In this document: one piece after another, positions 33,755 through 45,997 of the stretch | How positions within the stretch are numbered: the first letter of the stretch is position 1 | Layout of the letters: every line of letters begins with the position of its first letter | Assembly: GCF_003958645.1 (NCBI RefSeq) | Contig: NZ_RXLO01000007.1 | Span: 62,001-126,000 of the forward strand | Length of the DNA stretch: 64,000 nucleotides | DNA from: Chitinophaga rhizosphaerae | Lineage (GTDB): Bacteria; Bacteroidota; Bacteroidia; Chitinophagales; Chitinophagaceae | Direction of reading: 5' to 3' | Translations under genes and position numbers: made by a program | Notes under the pieces: model-generated | Database searches by the model: none | What the model saw: the letters and a program-made list of their open reading frames with translations, nothing else | Told to the model about the DNA's origin: nothing

Positions 33755-36700
33755 ATGTCTCTAAAAAAAGCCCAAACTAACGAAAGAGTAAATTTTGGAA
33801 AGATCAAACAAGTTGCTGAGACACCGGATCTGTTGGCTATCCAAATCCAATCTTTCAAGGATTTCTTCCAATTAGAAACCACACCAGACAAGCGTAACAA
33901 CGAAGGCCTTTTTAAAGTATTCAAGGAAAACTTCCCGATCACAGATACCAGAAATATCTTCAATCTGGAGTTCCTGGACTATTTCGTAGACCCTCCGCGT
34001 TATACCATCGAAGAATGTATTGAGCGGGGTTTGACGTATTCCGTTCCGCTGAAAGCGAAGCTCCGCCTCAGCTGTAACGACGAGGAACACGTTGATTTCC
34101 AGACCATTGTGCAGGATGTGTTCCTTGGGAACATTCCCTACATGACCCCCAGAGGTACTTTCGTTATCAACGGCGCTGAGCGTGTAGTTGTATCCCAGCT
34201 TCACCGTTCGCCCGGTGTGTTCTTTGGACAGTCCGTGCATCCGAACGGCACCAAGATCTACTCTGCAAGGGTGATCCCCTTCAAAGGTGCCTGGATGGAG
34301 TTTGCGACAGACATCAACAATGTGATGTATGCTTACATCGACCGTAAGAAGAAGTTCCCGGTTACTACCCTGTTAAGGGCGATCGGCTATGAAACAGACA
34401 AGGATATCCTGGAGCTGTTCGGCATGGCTGACGAAGTAAAAGCAGACCGCAAGAGCCTCGAGAAATATGCCGGCAAAAAGCTGGCTGCCCGCGTTTTACG
34501 CAGCTGGGTGGAAGATTTCGTGGATGAAGACACGGGCGAGGTGGTGAGCATCGAAAGGAATGAGATCGTGCTCGAGCGTGATTCCATCCTCGACGAAGCG
34601 AACATCGAACTGATCACCGATATGGGCGTTAAATCCGTATTCGTGCAGAAGGAAGAAGTGAGCGGCGACTTTGCCATCATCTACAATACCCTCAACAAAG
34701 ACACCTCCAACTCCGAGCTGGAAGCCGTTCAGCACATCTACCGCCAACTGCGCGGTGCCGATGCGCCGGACGACGAAACAGCAAGGGGCATTATCGATAA
34801 ATTATTCTTCTCCGACAAGCGTTATGATCTGGGCGACGTAGGCCGCTACAAGATCAACCGCAAACTCGGCCTGGCCACACCGCTCGATATGAAGGTGCTG
34901 ACCAAGGCAGACATCATTTCGATCATTAAATACCTCGTGCAACTGACCAACGGCAAGGCGGAGATCGACGATATCGATCACCTGTCCAACCGTCGCGTAC
35001 GCACCGTGGGCGAGCAATTGTACGCGCAGTTCGGCGTAGGCCTGGCGCGTATGGCCCGTACCATCCGCGAGCGTATGAACGTTCGTGACAACGAGGTGTT
35101 TACACCGGTAGACCTGATCAACGCGAGGACACTGTCTTCCGTGATCAACTCCTTCTTCGGTACCAGCCAGCTCTCGCAGTTCCTGGACCAGACCAACCCG
35201 CTGTCGGAGATCACGCACAAGCGCCGTATCTCCGCGCTCGGGCCCGGCGGCCTGTCGCGCGAGCGTGCAGGCTTCGAGGTGCGTGACGTACACTATAGCC
35301 ACTACGGCCGTCTTTGCACCATCGAGACCCCTGAAGGTCCGAACATCGGTCTGATCTCCACCCTGTGCGTACACGCCATGGTGAACGAGATGGGCTTCAT
35401 CGAAACGCCGTACCGCAAGGTGAAAGACGGTAAAGTAGATATGAACAATATCGAGTACCTGAGCGCAGAAGAAGAAGACTCCGTTAAAATCGCACAGGCG
35501 AACGCCCCGCTCGACGAGAAAGGCGCGTTTACCGGTGATAAAGTTAAATCCCGCGAGACGGGCGATTTCCCCATCCTGGACCCTCAGGAAGTGGAGTTCA
35601 TGGACGTTGCGCCGAACCAGATCGTTGGTCTGAGCGCCTCCCTGATCCCGTTCCTCGAGCATGATGACGCCAACCGTGCGCTCATGGGCTCGAACATGCA
35701 ACGCCAGGCTGTGCCGCTGATCGCTCCGCAGGTCCCCATCGTGGGTACCGGCCTCGAGGGCAAGGCAGCGCGCGACTCCCGTCTGCAGATCACTTCGAAA
35801 GGCAAAGGCGTTGTGGAATTCGTTGACGCCAACGAAATCCATGTACGTTACGAGCGCGACGAAATGCAGAAACTGGTGAGCTTCGAAGACGACCTGATCG
35901 TTTATCAACTGACCAAATTCGTAAAAACCAACCAGAGCACCTGTATCAACCTTCGTCCTGCCGTTAAGAAAGGCCAGAAGGTGGAAGAAGGGGACTTCCT
36001 CACGGAAGGTTACGCAACCCGCGCCGGCGAGCTGGCACTGGGCCGCAACCTGAAAGTGGCGTTCATGCCCTGGAAAGGTTACAACTTCGAGGATGCTATC
36101 GTAATCTCCGAGCGCGTAGCCAAGGAAGACTGGTTTACTTCCATCCATATCGACGAGTATGAGCTGGAAGTACGCGACACCAAGCTGGGTGAAGAAGAAC
36201 TGACGCCGGATATCCCGAACGTGAGCGAAGAAGCTACGAAGGACCTGGACCAGAACGGTATCATCCGCGTAGGCGCTCACATCAAGGAAGGCGACATCCT
36301 CATCGGCAAGATCACACCCCGTGGCGAAAGCGATCCTTCTCCGGAAGAAAAACTGCTCCGCGCGATCTTCGGCGATAAGGCTTCGGACGCGAAAGACGCA
36401 TCCCTGAAAGCGCCCCCGTCTACCGAAGGCGTGGTGATCGACAAAAAACTGTTCTCCCGTGCGAAGAAGGATAAAAACTCCAAAACCCGCGAGAAAGCAG
36501 CCCTCGAGAAACTGGAGAAAATCCACCAGAAGAACGAGGAAGATCTGCTGGAAGTACTGATGGGCAAACTGCTGACCCTGCTGAAGGAAAAAACTTCCGC
36601 GGGCATCACCAACACCTACGGCGAAGTGCTGATTTCCAAAGGGTCCAAGTTCTCCGCGAAGAACCTGGCGAACGTGGATTTCCAGAACGTGAACCCCCTG

Positions 36701-37564
36701 GGCTGGACGACCGATCAGGATACCAACGACCAGATCAATACCCTGCTCCACAACTACAACATCAAGTACAACGAGGAGCTGGGCCGTTATAAACGCGAGA
36801 AATTCAACATCTCCATCGGTGACGAACTGCCCGCAGGCGTACTGAAACTGGCGAAGGTTTACCTGGCCAGCAAACGTAAGCTGAAAGTGGGTGATAAGAT
36901 GGCGGGCCGCCACGGTAACAAGGGTATCGTAGCCAAGATCGTGCGTGACGAAGACATGCCGTTCCTGGAAGACGGAACCCCGGTAGATATCGTACTGAAC
37001 CCGCTGGGTGTACCTTCCCGTATGAACCTTGGCCAGATTTACGAAACCGTACTCGGTTGGGCTGGTCAGAAACTGGGCCTGCGTTTCGCGACGCCGATCT
37101 TCGACGGTGCGAGCACCGAAGAAATCGCGGATTACATTTCCGAAGCGAAACTGCCGAGCTTCGGCCACACGTACCTGTACGATGGCGAAACCGGGGAGCG
37201 CTTCCACCAGAAAGCGACGGTAGGTATCATCTACATGCTGAAGCTGAGCCACATGGTGGACGACAAGATGCACGCCCGTTCGATCGGACCCTACTCCCTC
37301 ATTACGCAGCAGCCGTTGGGTGGTAAAGCCCAGTTCGGTGGCCAGCGTTTCGGTGAGATGGAGGTGTGGGCCCTGGAAGCGTACGGTGCCGCCAACATCC
37401 TGCAGGAACTGCTCACCATCAAGTCTGACGACATCGTGGGCCGCGCGAAAGCTTACGAATCGATCGTTAAGGGCGACAACATACCGAAAGCCGGTGTGCC
37501 CGAGTCCTTCAACGTATTGATCCATGAGCTGAGAGGCCTGGGTCTGGACCTGAAATTCGACTGA
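33755..37564 (+). CDS. rpoB: DNA-directed RNA polymerase subunit beta
   Basis: A 1269-residue beta subunit of normal Bacteroidota size. The rifampicin-binding region is unmistakable ([40 protein letters not shown]) and carries the sensitive-type residues equivalent to Asp516, His526 and Ser531 of E. coli. Further on are [11 protein letters not shown], the GHNKG-like [13 protein letters not shown] and the C-terminal [20 protein letters not shown]. It is separated from rplL by 211 nt holding a hairpin and from rpoC by 169 nt holding another. Confidence 0.98.
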   Translation: MSLKKAQTNERVNFGKIKQVAETPDLLAIQIQSFKDFFQLETTPDKRNNEGLFKVFKENFPITDTRNIFNLEFLDYFVDPPRYTIEECIERGLTYSVPLKAKLRLSCNDEEHVDFQTIVQDVFLGNIPYMTPRGTFVINGAERVVVSQLHRSPGVFFGQSVHPNGTKIYSARVIPFKGAWMEFATDINNVMYAYIDRKKKFPVTTLLRAIGYETDKDILELFGMADEVKADRKSLEKYAGKKLAARVLRSWVEDFVDEDTGEVVSIERNEIVLERDSILDEANIELITDMGVKSVFVQKEEVSGDFAIIYNTLNKDTSNSELEAVQHIYRQLRGADAPDDETARGIIDKLFFSDKRYDLGDVGRYKINRKLGLATPLDMKVLTKADIISIIKYLVQLTNGKAEIDDIDHLSNRRVRTVGEQLYAQFGVGLARMARTIRERMNVRDNEVFTPVDLINARTLSSVINSFFGTSQLSQFLDQTNPLSEITHKRRISALGPGGLSRERAGFEVRDVHYSHYGRLCTIETPEGPNIGLISTLCVHAMVNEMGFIETPYRKVKDGKVDMNNIEYLSAEEEDSVKIAQANAPLDEKGAFTGDKVKSRETGDFPILDPQEVEFMDVAPNQIVGLSASLIPFLEHDDANRALMGSNMQRQAVPLIAPQVPIVGTGLEGKAARDSRLQITSKGKGVVEFVDANEIHVRYERDEMQKLVSFEDDLIVYQLTKFVKTNQSTCINLRPAVKKGQKVEEGDFLTEGYATRAGELALGRNLKVAFMPWKGYNFEDAIVISERVAKEDWFTSIHIDEYELEVRDTKLGEEELTPDIPNVSEEATKDLDQNGIIRVGAHIKEGDILIGKITPRGESDPSPEEKLLRAIFGDKASDAKDASLKAPPSTEGVVIDKKLFSRAKKDKNSKTREKAALEKLEKIHQKNEEDLLEVLMGKLLTLLKEKTSAGITNTYGEVLISKGSKFSAKNLANVDFQNVNPLGWTTDQDTNDQINTLLHNYNIKYNEELGRYKREKFNISIGDELPAGVLKLAKVYLASKRKLKVGDKMAGRHGNKGIVAKIVRDEDMPFLEDGTPVDIVLNPLGVPSRMNLGQIYETVLGWAGQKLGLRFATPIFDGASTEEIADYISEAKLPSFGHTYLYDGETGERFHQKATVGIIYMLKLSHMVDDKMHARSIGPYSLITQQPLGGKAQFGGQRFGEMEVWALEAYGAANILQELLTIKSDDIVGRAKAYESIVKGDNIPKAGVPESFNVLIHELRGLGLDLKFD

Positions 37565-37580
37565 TAACTGTATTAATGGA

Positions 37581-37614
37581 GAGGCCTGGACGGTTGACAA
37601 ACCGCCCGGGCCTC
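37581..37614 (+). promoter_or_regulatory. rpoB-rpoC intergenic hairpin
   Basis: GAGGCCTGGACGGTT at 37581-37595 pairs with AACCGCCCGGGCCTC at 37600-37614 (15 positions, one G-T pair, one mismatch) around GACA. No T-run follows, so it is more likely an mRNA processing or stabilising structure than a terminator. Confidence 0.65.
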
Positions 37615-37733
37615 CTACCGATACCGTCGTAGCAGAATGCAGGAGTAATAGCGTGAATGTTCAAGAGAAAAGGAAAGGAAACCTGACCAACCGGCTTCAC
37701 GCATGACAATGAGTTTTCTTTAAACAACATACA

Positions 37734-40700
37734 ATGGCCATCAAGAAAGAAAATCGTCCCAAATCAAATTTTAACAGCATTACCATCAGCCTCGCTTCGC
37801 CGGATACGATCCTGGAGCGTTCTTATGGAGAGGTGCTGAAACCCGAAACCATCAACTACCGGACTTACAAGCCGGAGCGCGATGGTTTGTTCTGCGAAAG
37901 GATCTTCGGTCCTGTAAAGGATTACGAGTGCTATTGCGGAAAGTATAAGCGTATCCGTTATAAAGGCATTGTGTGCGACCGCTGTGGTGTGGAAGTGACC
38001 GAGAAGAAAGTGCGTCGTGAAAGAATGGGCCACATCCGCCTGGTAGTGCCCGTTGTTCATATCTGGTATTTCAAATCTTTACCCAATAAAATCGGTTACC
38101 TGCTCGGCATGAGCTCCAAGAAACTGGAAACCATCGTTTATTACGAACGTTATGTGGTGATCCAGTCTGGCGTGAAGCAGGAGAAAGGCCTCAACTATGC
38201 AGATCTGCTGACGGAAGAAGAGTACCTGGATATCCTGGATACCCTTCCGAAAGACAACCAGTTGCTGCCTGATGAGGACCCGAATAAATTCATCGCGAAG
38301 ATGGGTGCCGAAGCGGTGGAAATGATGCTGGCCCGGATCGATCTGGACAGCCTTTCCTACCAGCTCCGCAACCAGGCTGCTACGGAAACTTCCCAGCAGC
38401 GTAAAGCCGAGGCCCTCAAACGCCTCAGCGTGGTGGAAGCCTTCCGCGATGCCAATGGCCGTGTAGACAACCGCCCGGAATGGATGGTGATGCAATACAT
38501 CCCCGTTGTTCCGCCGGAACTGCGCCCGCTCGTTCCCCTGGACGGTGGCCGTTTCGCGTCTTCCGACCTGAACGACCTTTATCGCCGCGTGATCATCCGT
38601 AACAACCGTCTGAAGCGTCTCATCGAGATCAAGGCGCCCGAGGTGATCCTGCGTAACGAAAAGCGTATGCTCCAGGAAGCGGTTGACTCCCTGTTCGACA
38701 ACAGCCGTAAATCCAACGCCGTGAAAGCGGAAGGCGGACGTGCGCTGAAATCGCTCTCCGACGTACTGAAAGGCAAGCAAGGCCGTTTCCGTCAGAACCT
38801 CCTCGGTAAACGTGTGGACTACTCCGGTCGTTCCGTTATCGTGGTAGGCCCTGAACTGAAACTGCATGAGTGCGGCCTTCCGAAAGATATGGCTGCGGAA
38901 CTGTTCAAACCGTTCATTATCCGCAAGCTCATCGAAAGAGGCATCGTTAAAACCGTGAAATCAGCGAAAAAGCTCGTTGACCGGAAGGAAGCGGTGGTTT
39001 GGGACATCCTGGAAAACGTACTGAAAGGTCACCCCGTGATGCTCAACCGTGCTCCGACCCTTCACCGCCTGTCTATCCAGGCATTCCAGCCGAAACTGGT
39101 GGAAGGTAAGGCGATCCAGCTGCACCCGCTCGTGTGTTCTGCGTTCAACGCCGACTTTGACGGTGACCAGATGGCGGTTCACGTACCTTTGAGCAACGCC
39201 GCGATCCTGGAAGCACAGCTGTTGATGCTGTCTTCGCACAACATCCTCAACCCGCAGAACGGTACGCCGATCACCCTGCCTTCGCAAGACATGGTTCTCG
39301 GTCTGTACTACATTTCCAAGGGTAAGAAAACCACCGCCACTGAAATCGTGAAAGGAGAGGGCATGGCCTTCTACTCCGCGGAAGAAGTGATCATCGCGCA
39401 TAACGAAGGCCGCGTTGACCTGCACGCTCACATCCGCGTAAAAGCAGATGTGCGTAAGGAAGACGGTACCCTGGAGCGCAAGCTGATCGAAACCACGGTG
39501 GGCCGCGTGATCTTCAACGTATACGTTCCGAAGGAAGCAGGTTTCGTAAACGCCCTGCTGACGAAGAAATCGCTGCGTGAGATCATCGGTGACATCATTA
39601 AAGCGACCGACATTCCGAAAACCGCGAAATTCCTGGACGACATCAAGCAATTGGGTTTCCGTACGGCATTCCGTGGTGGTCTGTCCTTCAATATCAACGA
39701 CCTGATTATCCCCGACGTTAAACAGATCATGATCGACGGTGCAGCCGGCGAGGTGGACGAGGTTTGGGATAACTACAACATGGGTCTTATCACGAACAAC
39801 GAGCGTTACAACCAGATCATCGACATCTGGAGCCGTGTGGACACGAAAGTGACCGAAACGCTGATCCGTGAACTGGCATCCGACAAACAGGGCTTCAACT
39901 CTGTATACATGATGCTTGATTCCGGCGCCCGTGGTTCCAAACAGCAGATCAAACAGCTGGCCGGCCTTAGAGGTCTGATGGCGAAACCGCGTAAATCCGG
40001 TTCCACCGGTTCCGAGATCATCGAGAACCCGATCCTCTCCAACTTCAAGGACGGTCTGAACGTATTGGAATACTTCATCTCCACGCACGGTGCCCGTAAG
40101 GGTCTTGCGGATACGGCACTCAAAACGGCGGATGCGGGTTACCTGACCCGCCGTCTCGTAGACGTTGCGCAGGACGTGGTAATCACCGAAGAAGATTGCG
40201 GGACCCTCCGTGGTATCGCGACTTCTGCGCTGAAAGACAACGAAGAAGTAGTAGAACCGCTGTACGACCGTATCCTCGGCCGTACGTCGCTCCACGACGT
40301 ATTCAACCCCTCCAACGACGAAGAGCTCTTCGTTGCTGCAGGTGAGCAGATCACGGAAGAGATCGCCCGCAAGATCGAGGAAAGCACGATCGAAACGGTG
40401 GAAATCCGTTCCGTGCTGACCTGCGAAAGCAAACGCGGCGTGTGCGTAAGATGCTATGGCAAGAACCTGGCGACCGGTTACACGGCGCAGCGTGGCGACG
40501 CCGTGGGGATCATCGCCGCACAGTCTATCGGTGAGCCTGGTACACAGCTGACACTGCGTACGTTCCACGTAGGTGGTGTGGCCGGTTCCGCATCGGTAGA
40601 ATCCACGCTGGCTGCGAAATTCGACGGTACCGTACAGTTCGACGGCCTCCGCACCACTACCTTCGAAAACAACGAAGGCGAGAAACTGCAGGTGGTTATC

Positions 40701-42032
40701 GGTCGTACGGGTGAATTGAGGATCATGGACGTGAAGAACGACCGCCTGCTCATCACCAATAACATCCCTTACGGTTCTACCCTGAACGTGAAAGATGGCC
40801 AGAAAGTGGTGAAAGGCGACGTGATCTGCACATGGGACCCCTTCAACGCCGTTATCGTATCCGAAATCGCCGGTAAGGTTCGTTTCGACAGCATCATCGA
40901 GGGTATCACCTACCGTGAAGAAGCTGACGAGCAGACCGGTCACCGCGAGAAAGTGGTTATCGAAACGAAAGACAAGAACAAGATCCCGTCTCTCCTTGTA
41001 GACGGTAATAAGGAAGTGAAATCCTACAACTTGCCGGTTGGCTCCCACATCATCGTGGAAGAGGGCGTAGCCGTTAAATCCGGCCAGGTGATCGTGAAGA
41101 TCCCGCGCGTGATCGGCAAGCTCCGCGACATCACCGGTGGTCTGCCCCGTGTTACCGAGCTTTTCGAAGCGCGTAACCCGAGCAATCCGGCCATCGTATC
41201 CGAGATCGACGGTGTAGTAGCCTTCGGTAATATCAAACGCGGTAACCGCGAGATCATCATCGAAAGCCGCGAAAACCACGTGAAAAAGTACCTCGTTCCG
41301 CTGACCCGCCACATCCTGGTCCAGGACGGCGACTTCGTGAAAGCAGGTACCGCACTGTCCGACGGTTCCATCACTCCTGCCGATATCCTTTCCATCAAAG
41401 GTCCGTTCGCCGTACAGGAATACCTGGTGAACGAGATCCAGGAGGTTTACCGCCTGCAGGGTGTGAAGATCAACGACAAACACATCGAGGTGATCGTTCG
41501 CCAGATGATGCGCAAGGTAACCATCGAAGATCCGGGAGATACCCGCTTCCTCGAAGGCGATACTACCGACAAGTTCGAATTCTTTGAAGAAAACGATCAG
41601 ATCTTCGACAAGAAAGTGGTAACCGAAGCCGGTGAATCCGCTAACATGAAAGCTGGCCAGATCGTTACGCTCCGCCAGGTACGTGAAGAAAACTCCGTAC
41701 TGCGCCGCTCCGACAAGAAACTGGTGGAATACCGCGACGCGGAAACGGCTACTTCCAGCCCGCTCCTCCTCGGTATCACCAAGGCTTCTCTGGGTACGCA
41801 CAGTTGGATCTCCGCAGCGTCCTTCCAGGAAACGACCAAGGTACTGTCTTCCGCAGCCATCAACGGCAAAACCGACGACATGCTCGGTCTGAAGGAAAAC
41901 GTAATCACAGGTCACCTGATCCCGGCTGGTACGGGTCTGAGAGAATTCGAGAACATGATCGTAGGTTCGAAAGAAGAATACGACATCCTCGCATCTTCGA
42001 AAGAAGTGTTCCAGTTCGACGAAGAAGAATAG
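37734..42032 (+). CDS. rpoC: DNA-directed RNA polymerase subunit beta'
   Basis: A 1432-residue beta' subunit. The N-terminal zinc site ([20 protein letters not shown]), the active-site Mg motif [12 protein letters not shown], the second zinc site ([13 protein letters not shown]) and the trigger-loop region with [17 protein letters not shown] are all intact. The insert between 1000 and 1150 with repeated sandwich-barrel hybrid motifs is usual for the phylum. It is the last gene of the operon and is closed by a strong terminator. Confidence 0.98.
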   Translation: MAIKKENRPKSNFNSITISLASPDTILERSYGEVLKPETINYRTYKPERDGLFCERIFGPVKDYECYCGKYKRIRYKGIVCDRCGVEVTEKKVRRERMGHIRLVVPVVHIWYFKSLPNKIGYLLGMSSKKLETIVYYERYVVIQSGVKQEKGLNYADLLTEEEYLDILDTLPKDNQLLPDEDPNKFIAKMGAEAVEMMLARIDLDSLSYQLRNQAATETSQQRKAEALKRLSVVEAFRDANGRVDNRPEWMVMQYIPVVPPELRPLVPLDGGRFASSDLNDLYRRVIIRNNRLKRLIEIKAPEVILRNEKRMLQEAVDSLFDNSRKSNAVKAEGGRALKSLSDVLKGKQGRFRQNLLGKRVDYSGRSVIVVGPELKLHECGLPKDMAAELFKPFIIRKLIERGIVKTVKSAKKLVDRKEAVVWDILENVLKGHPVMLNRAPTLHRLSIQAFQPKLVEGKAIQLHPLVCSAFNADFDGDQMAVHVPLSNAAILEAQLLMLSSHNILNPQNGTPITLPSQDMVLGLYYISKGKKTTATEIVKGEGMAFYSAEEVIIAHNEGRVDLHAHIRVKADVRKEDGTLERKLIETTVGRVIFNVYVPKEAGFVNALLTKKSLREIIGDIIKATDIPKTAKFLDDIKQLGFRTAFRGGLSFNINDLIIPDVKQIMIDGAAGEVDEVWDNYNMGLITNNERYNQIIDIWSRVDTKVTETLIRELASDKQGFNSVYMMLDSGARGSKQQIKQLAGLRGLMAKPRKSGSTGSEIIENPILSNFKDGLNVLEYFISTHGARKGLADTALKTADAGYLTRRLVDVAQDVVITEEDCGTLRGIATSALKDNEEVVEPLYDRILGRTSLHDVFNPSNDEELFVAAGEQITEEIARKIEESTIETVEIRSVLTCESKRGVCVRCYGKNLATGYTAQRGDAVGIIAAQSIGEPGTQLTLRTFHVGGVAGSASVESTLAAKFDGTVQFDGLRTTTFENNEGEKLQVVIGRTGELRIMDVKNDRLLITNNIPYGSTLNVKDGQKVVKGDVICTWDPFNAVIVSEIAGKVRFDSIIEGITYREEADEQTGHREKVVIETKDKNKIPSLLVDGNKEVKSYNLPVGSHIIVEEGVAVKSGQVIVKIPRVIGKLRDITGGLPRVTELFEARNPSNPAIVSEIDGVVAFGNIKRGNREIIIESRENHVKKYLVPLTRHILVQDGDFVKAGTALSDGSITPADILSIKGPFAVQEYLVNEIQEVYRLQGVKINDKHIEVIVRQMMRKVTIEDPGDTRFLEGDTTDKFEFFEENDQIFDKKVVTEAGESANMKAGQIVTLRQVREENSVLRRSDKKLVEYRDAETATSSPLLLGITKASLGTHSWISAASFQETTKVLSSAAINGKTDDMLGLKENVITGHLIPAGTGLREFENMIVGSKEEYDILASSKEVFQFDEEE

Positions 42033-42055
42033 GTCTGATAACCGATCATATTCCA

Positions 42056-42086
42056 AGGCCGCCCCGGTTGGGGCGGCCTTTTTTGA
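42056..42086 (+). terminator. Terminator of the rplK-rpoC operon
   Basis: An 11-bp perfect stem AAGGCCGCCCC/GGGGCGGCCTT with a GGTT loop, followed by T residues. Confidence 0.95.
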
Positions 42087-42245
42087 TTTCCGGGACCATA
42101 TTAAGTTCTCATTAAAATCTCCCGCGGGGACTTTGATTTATCCATTCGCCACCGTATTTTGTAAGCTTATGTAACTGAATTGAAAGCAGAACATAATAAT
42201 CCGTAAGTTGACGAAATATTAAACAAGCATAGAAAACACATTACC

Positions 42246-43268
42246 ATGCGTCTACGTTATCGATTCATGATTCCGGCATTACTGGCCGCAGCAGCGGTGA
42301 ACGGGCAAGCGCCCGCATTCCATCTGGACAATTATACCATTCCGAAAGGCAAGTCCGGCGCGGTGATCGGGCAGGTGTTCACGCCGCAGGGGCCTGCATC
42401 GGGCGTGAAAGTTGCGGAAGATACTTCCGGTCTTTTCATGATCGGGAAGAAAGGCGAGGTACGGTTGAAGAAGAGGAAAAGCATCGGCGAATCGGCTGCC
42501 GTTCAATATGCGGTAACCCTGGAGCTGGGCGGCCAGCGGGAATCGTTCATATTCGTGAAGGATGATTTCGCGCGGAACAAGATCGTTGCGCACCGCGGCG
42601 CCTGGAAACATACGGAAGGCAGCCAGAATTCCATTACGTCGCTGCGCGAAGCGTCGCGCCTGGGCTGTGAAGGTTCCGAGTTCGATGTTTGGTTGTCGAA
42701 AGACGGCATTCCGGTACTGTCTCACGACCCCCATATCGGCGGTAAAGCAGTGGAAGAGACGAACATTGCGGACCTCATTACCATCGACCTTAAAAACGGC
42801 GACAAGGTGCCCACGTTCGAGCAATACCTCGAAGAAGGCAAAAAGCAAAACATAACCCGCCTGGTGCTCGAGCTGAAACCCTCGAAAACCGGTCGCGGTG
42901 AAGAACTGGCCCAAAAATGCTACGACCTCATCCGCCAGCACAAATCCCAGGCCTGGATGCTGTATATCAGCTTCGATTACAATATCTGCAAGAAGATCGT
43001 GGCGCTGGACCCCCATGCCAAGGTCGCCTATCTCAACGGCGACAAATCGCCCGCGGAACTGAAGGCCGACGGGATCTGGGGCTTCGATTACAACTGGAAG
43101 ACCATCGACAGGGACATGACCATCTTCCAGCAGGCCAGACAGCACAACGTGACCGTTAACATCTGGACCGTCAACGACCCGGCGCAAATGGAGACGTATC
43201 TCAAGGCCGGGGCCGACTTCCTGACGACGGACGAGCCGGAAATAGCACTGGAAAAGACTAAAAAATAA
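42246..43268 (+). CDS. Exported glycerophosphodiester phosphodiesterase
   Basis: A 340-residue protein with a signal peptide (MIPALLAAAAVNGQA), a ~90-residue N-terminal beta domain (FHLDNYTIPKGKSGAVIGQV, resembling cadherin-like domains), and a GDPD TIM barrel. The barrel carries IVAHRGAWKHTEGSQNS with the catalytic His and Arg, the acidic pair in CEGSEFDVWLSKDG and the His of PVLSHDP. It should hydrolyse glycerophosphodiesters in the periplasm to glycerol 3-phosphate and an alcohol. It is a single-gene unit with its own terminator. Confidence 0.88.
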   Translation: MRLRYRFMIPALLAAAAVNGQAPAFHLDNYTIPKGKSGAVIGQVFTPQGPASGVKVAEDTSGLFMIGKKGEVRLKKRKSIGESAAVQYAVTLELGGQRESFIFVKDDFARNKIVAHRGAWKHTEGSQNSITSLREASRLGCEGSEFDVWLSKDGIPVLSHDPHIGGKAVEETNIADLITIDLKNGDKVPTFEQYLEEGKKQNITRLVLELKPSKTGRGEELAQKCYDLIRQHKSQAWMLYISFDYNICKKIVALDPHAKVAYLNGDKSPAELKADGIWGFDYNWKTIDRDMTIFQQARQHNVTVNIWTVNDPAQMETYLKAGADFLTTDEPEIALEKTKK

Positions 43269-43272
43269 TGAT

Positions 43273-43298
43273 AAAAAAGGGGGATATCGTCCCCCTTT
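43273..43298 (+). terminator. Rho-independent terminator
   Basis: AAAAAGGGGGA pairs with TCCCCCTTTTT around a short loop. Confidence 0.9.
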
Positions 43299-43449
43299 TT
43301 CGTTTTTCAGGGGAGAATCGACCTCAAACCCTTACCGAACCTATCTTTCCACTATTTTGTTTTTAACGTTTTTTTATATCCCAAAAATCTTATTTTAGCC
43401 GCCGCAACAATCTAATTATATCCAAGCGTATTAAAATCTATCGATCAAC

Positions 43450-44046
43450 ATGCACACCCGTCAACTTATTGTGAAAAATGGTTTATTCCTGATGGCGATC
43501 GCCGGCGTATTTGCAGCCTGTCAGCAAAACAACGGTAAATCTGCCCCCAAAGCCGGTGCTGATTCTTCCGTTCTGGCGGCTGGCGGCGCGCAAAGGCTTG
43601 CCTATGTAGATATTGATTCGCTGGAAGCTCACTACGTTTATTTCAAGGACAAAAAAGCTGAGCTGGACCGTAAGAAAGAAGCTGCGCAGAACGACATTGC
43701 CGGTCGCGAGCGTGCATTGCAGAATGAATTGCAGGTGCTCCAGCAACGGGCTCCTTCCATGACGCAGGCAGAAGGCCAGGCGGCGGAAGCCAGCCTCCAG
43801 CGCAAGGCGCAGCAGCACGAGCAGAACCGCCAGAGCCTCATCGCGCAGTTGCAAACCCAGGAAGCGCAGTTCTCCGAAGATCTGCAAAAGCGGCTGGAAG
43901 AAACGATCAAGGCCGTGAACGGCAACCGTTACGCATTCATCTTCTCTTACCGCGCAGGTGCTTCCAACATCCTGTACAAAGACGAAGCGTACGACATTAC
44001 AGCAGAAGTGATCAAGGCGCTCAATGATGCGACTCCCAGCAAATAA
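43450..44046 (+). CDS. OmpH/Skp-like lipoprotein
   Basis: A 198-residue lipoprotein: signal LIVKNGLFLMAIAGVFAAC with Cys as the lipidation site, a short linker, then the OmpH (Skp) pattern AYVDIDSLEAHYVYFKDK, a long Gln/Glu/Ala-rich coiled coil (about residues 75-150) and a C-terminal strand region (YAFIFSYRAGASNILYKD). Skp-type proteins chaperone outer-membrane proteins through the periplasm as trimers; the lipid anchor would hold this one at a membrane. It stands alone between two terminators. Confidence 0.85.
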   Translation: MHTRQLIVKNGLFLMAIAGVFAACQQNNGKSAPKAGADSSVLAAGGAQRLAYVDIDSLEAHYVYFKDKKAELDRKKEAAQNDIAGRERALQNELQVLQQRAPSMTQAEGQAAEASLQRKAQQHEQNRQSLIAQLQTQEAQFSEDLQKRLEETIKAVNGNRYAFIFSYRAGASNILYKDEAYDITAEVIKALNDATPSK

Positions 44047-44066
44047 TTAAACGATTGCTACGTTTG

Positions 44067-44092
44067 ATCCCGGTGTAACAACCGGGATTTTC
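44067..44092 (+). terminator. Rho-independent terminator
   Basis: ATCCCGGT pairs with ACCGGGAT, followed by TTTTC. Confidence 0.88.
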
Positions 44093-44118
44093 TTTTATCA
44101 ACCATTTTATCAACCGCT

Positions 44119-45549
44119 ATGTCCAACCAGACACACTCCTTCAAACCCACGCTAAGCCTAGTGGACGCTACGATGATCGTGGCGGGGTCCATGATCGGTT
44201 CCGGCATCTTTATCGTATCGGCCGAAGTGGCCCGTTCCATGGGCTCTTCGGGCTGGATGATGGCCATGTGGGTGCTGGCCGGGGTCGTAACCCTCATCGC
44301 CGCCCTCAGTTACGGCGAACTGTCGGGGATGTTCCCCAAAGCCGGCGGCCAATACGTTTACCTCCGCGAAGCATACAATCCATTCATCGCTTTCCTTTTC
44401 GGGTGGACGCAGTTCGGCGTCATCCAGACGGGTACTATCGCGGCCGTGGCCATGGCTTTTGCCAAATACCTCGGCTATCTGGCGCCCGGGCTGGGGGAAA
44501 CCAACGTTTTGCTCAAAATACCCCTTGGCAGTTGGGCGTTTTCCGTCAACATGGCCCAGATCATCGCCATTCTTTCTATCGTTTTGCTCACCTGGATCAA
44601 TACGAAAGGCGTGAAGAACGGGAAGATCATCCAGACCGTATTCACTTTCACCAAGCTTTTCTCCCTTTTCGGATTGATCGTTTTCGGCCTGATGATCGGC
44701 GCCAAGGCGGAAATCTGGAACGCCAACTGGGAAAACGCCTGGCAAACGGCCAATCTGCAGATGGTGGACGGCCAACTGGTGACCACGGCCCTCGGTGGCA
44801 TGGCCTTCCTGGGCGCTATCGCCGTTTCCATGAAAGGGACGCTGTTTTCCAGCGACGCGTGGAACAATGTGACGTTCATAGCCGGGGAGATCAAGAGCCC
44901 GGAGAAGAATATCGGCCGCGCCCTGTTTCTGGGGACTTTCATCGTGACCATCATCTACGTATCCGCCAACCTCATGTACCTCGCCGTGCTGCCCTTTAAC
45001 GAGATCGCATTTGCGCCGCAGGAAAGGGTAGGGGTGGCCGCCGCGGAGCGGATTTTCGGCCCCGGAGTAGGCGCTATGGCCATTGCGGTGATGATCATCA
45101 TCTCCACGTTCGGTTGCAACAACGGATTGATCCTTTCCGGCGCCCGGATTTACTATACCATGGCCAAAGACGGGCTTTTCTTCCGCAAGGCGGGCGAGCT
45201 CAACCGGTACGACGTTCCCGGTACGGGCCTTTGGATCCAGTGCCTGTGGGCTTCGCTGCTCTGCCTCAGCGGCAAGTACGGCGATCTGCTCACCATGGTG
45301 ATTTTCGGCGTGCTGCTGTTTTATGTGATCACGATCATCGGGATTTTCGTGCTGCGCAGGACCCGTCCGGAGATCCCCCGGAGCCACAAAGCCTTCGGGT
45401 ATCCGGTATTACCGGCGCTTTACGTGCTGGTGGCCCTTTCGCTGGCCGTACTGCTGCTCATTTACGAACCGGAGTACGCCGTGCCCGGGCTGGGCATCAT
45501 CCTGCTCGGCATTCCGCTGTATTACGCCGCCAGGAAAGAAATGAAATAA
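44119..45549 (+). CDS. APC-family amino acid permease
   Basis: A 476-residue inner-membrane transporter with about 12 helices. The APC/LAT-type signature VAGSMIGSGIFIVSAEVAR in helix 1 is the substrate-binding unwound segment, and YGELSGMFPKAGGQYVYLRE follows helix 2. Late landmarks are FGCNNGLILSGARIYYTMAKDG and PEIPRSHKAFGYPVLP. It probably imports or exchanges amino acids; specificity cannot be read. It is a single-gene unit closed by a terminator. Confidence 0.92.
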   Translation: MSNQTHSFKPTLSLVDATMIVAGSMIGSGIFIVSAEVARSMGSSGWMMAMWVLAGVVTLIAALSYGELSGMFPKAGGQYVYLREAYNPFIAFLFGWTQFGVIQTGTIAAVAMAFAKYLGYLAPGLGETNVLLKIPLGSWAFSVNMAQIIAILSIVLLTWINTKGVKNGKIIQTVFTFTKLFSLFGLIVFGLMIGAKAEIWNANWENAWQTANLQMVDGQLVTTALGGMAFLGAIAVSMKGTLFSSDAWNNVTFIAGEIKSPEKNIGRALFLGTFIVTIIYVSANLMYLAVLPFNEIAFAPQERVGVAAAERIFGPGVGAMAIAVMIIISTFGCNNGLILSGARIYYTMAKDGLFFRKAGELNRYDVPGTGLWIQCLWASLLCLSGKYGDLLTMVIFGVLLFYVITIIGIFVLRRTRPEIPRSHKAFGYPVLPALYVLVALSLAVLLLIYEPEYAVPGLGIILLGIPLYYAARKEMK

Positions 45550-45567
45550 GTTTTTCGAAATATCCGG

Positions 45568-45603
45568 AAAGCCGTGCAGACTCCCGTTCTGCGCGGCTTT
45601 TTT
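45568..45603 (+). terminator. Rho-independent terminator
   Basis: AAAGCCGTGCAG pairs with CTGCGCGGCTTT (12 bp, one G-T pair), followed by further T residues. Confidence 0.92.
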
Positions 45604-45604
45604 C

Positions 45605-45997
45605 GTGTAGGAAGGCGTTAGTTCACAATCATTTAAATGTGGTAACACAGATTTTTCATCACTGCAAGTATAATACAGGCGTTCGTCGTAATTTAGTACC
45701 AGATGTCCAGGAAATGCCAATTTAGCTAAGACTGCATAACGTCCAGTACCCCCTGACCGCATTCTCCTGAAAACATATGTATTAACCAGAAAGGCACGGA
45801 AAATCTCCAATCACCGGGTTTTCCTATCAATAATATCTGACTATTGTTGCCGGCCGTGTTGCGGGCGTCTCCAACATGCCGGCACCATATGGTCAGCAGA
45901 TGGTTTCGTTGTCTGAAAATAACTCGAAGCCCTCTTTAGAGAACCATTGAAAGCCTACACAATTGCATTCTCGAACATTCACATGATTTTATGCCCG
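45605..45997. other. Gene-free, more AT-rich interval with RNA structure
   Basis: No coding frame was recognised on either strand over about 390 nt. The stretch 45848-45884 can fold into a stem (TGCCGG/CCGGCA with an inner GTGTTG/CAACAT), and the interval ends at a plus-strand terminator (45998-46025) that has no gene before it. A small RNA is possible but no consensus promoter was found. Confidence 0.4.

Noticed and set aside
38961..42056. A 1031-codon open frame antisense to rpoC, and a 932-codon one antisense to rpoB (34802-37600)
   Set aside because: These are by-products of strong codon bias in GC-rich highly expressed genes; they resemble no protein and lack promoters.
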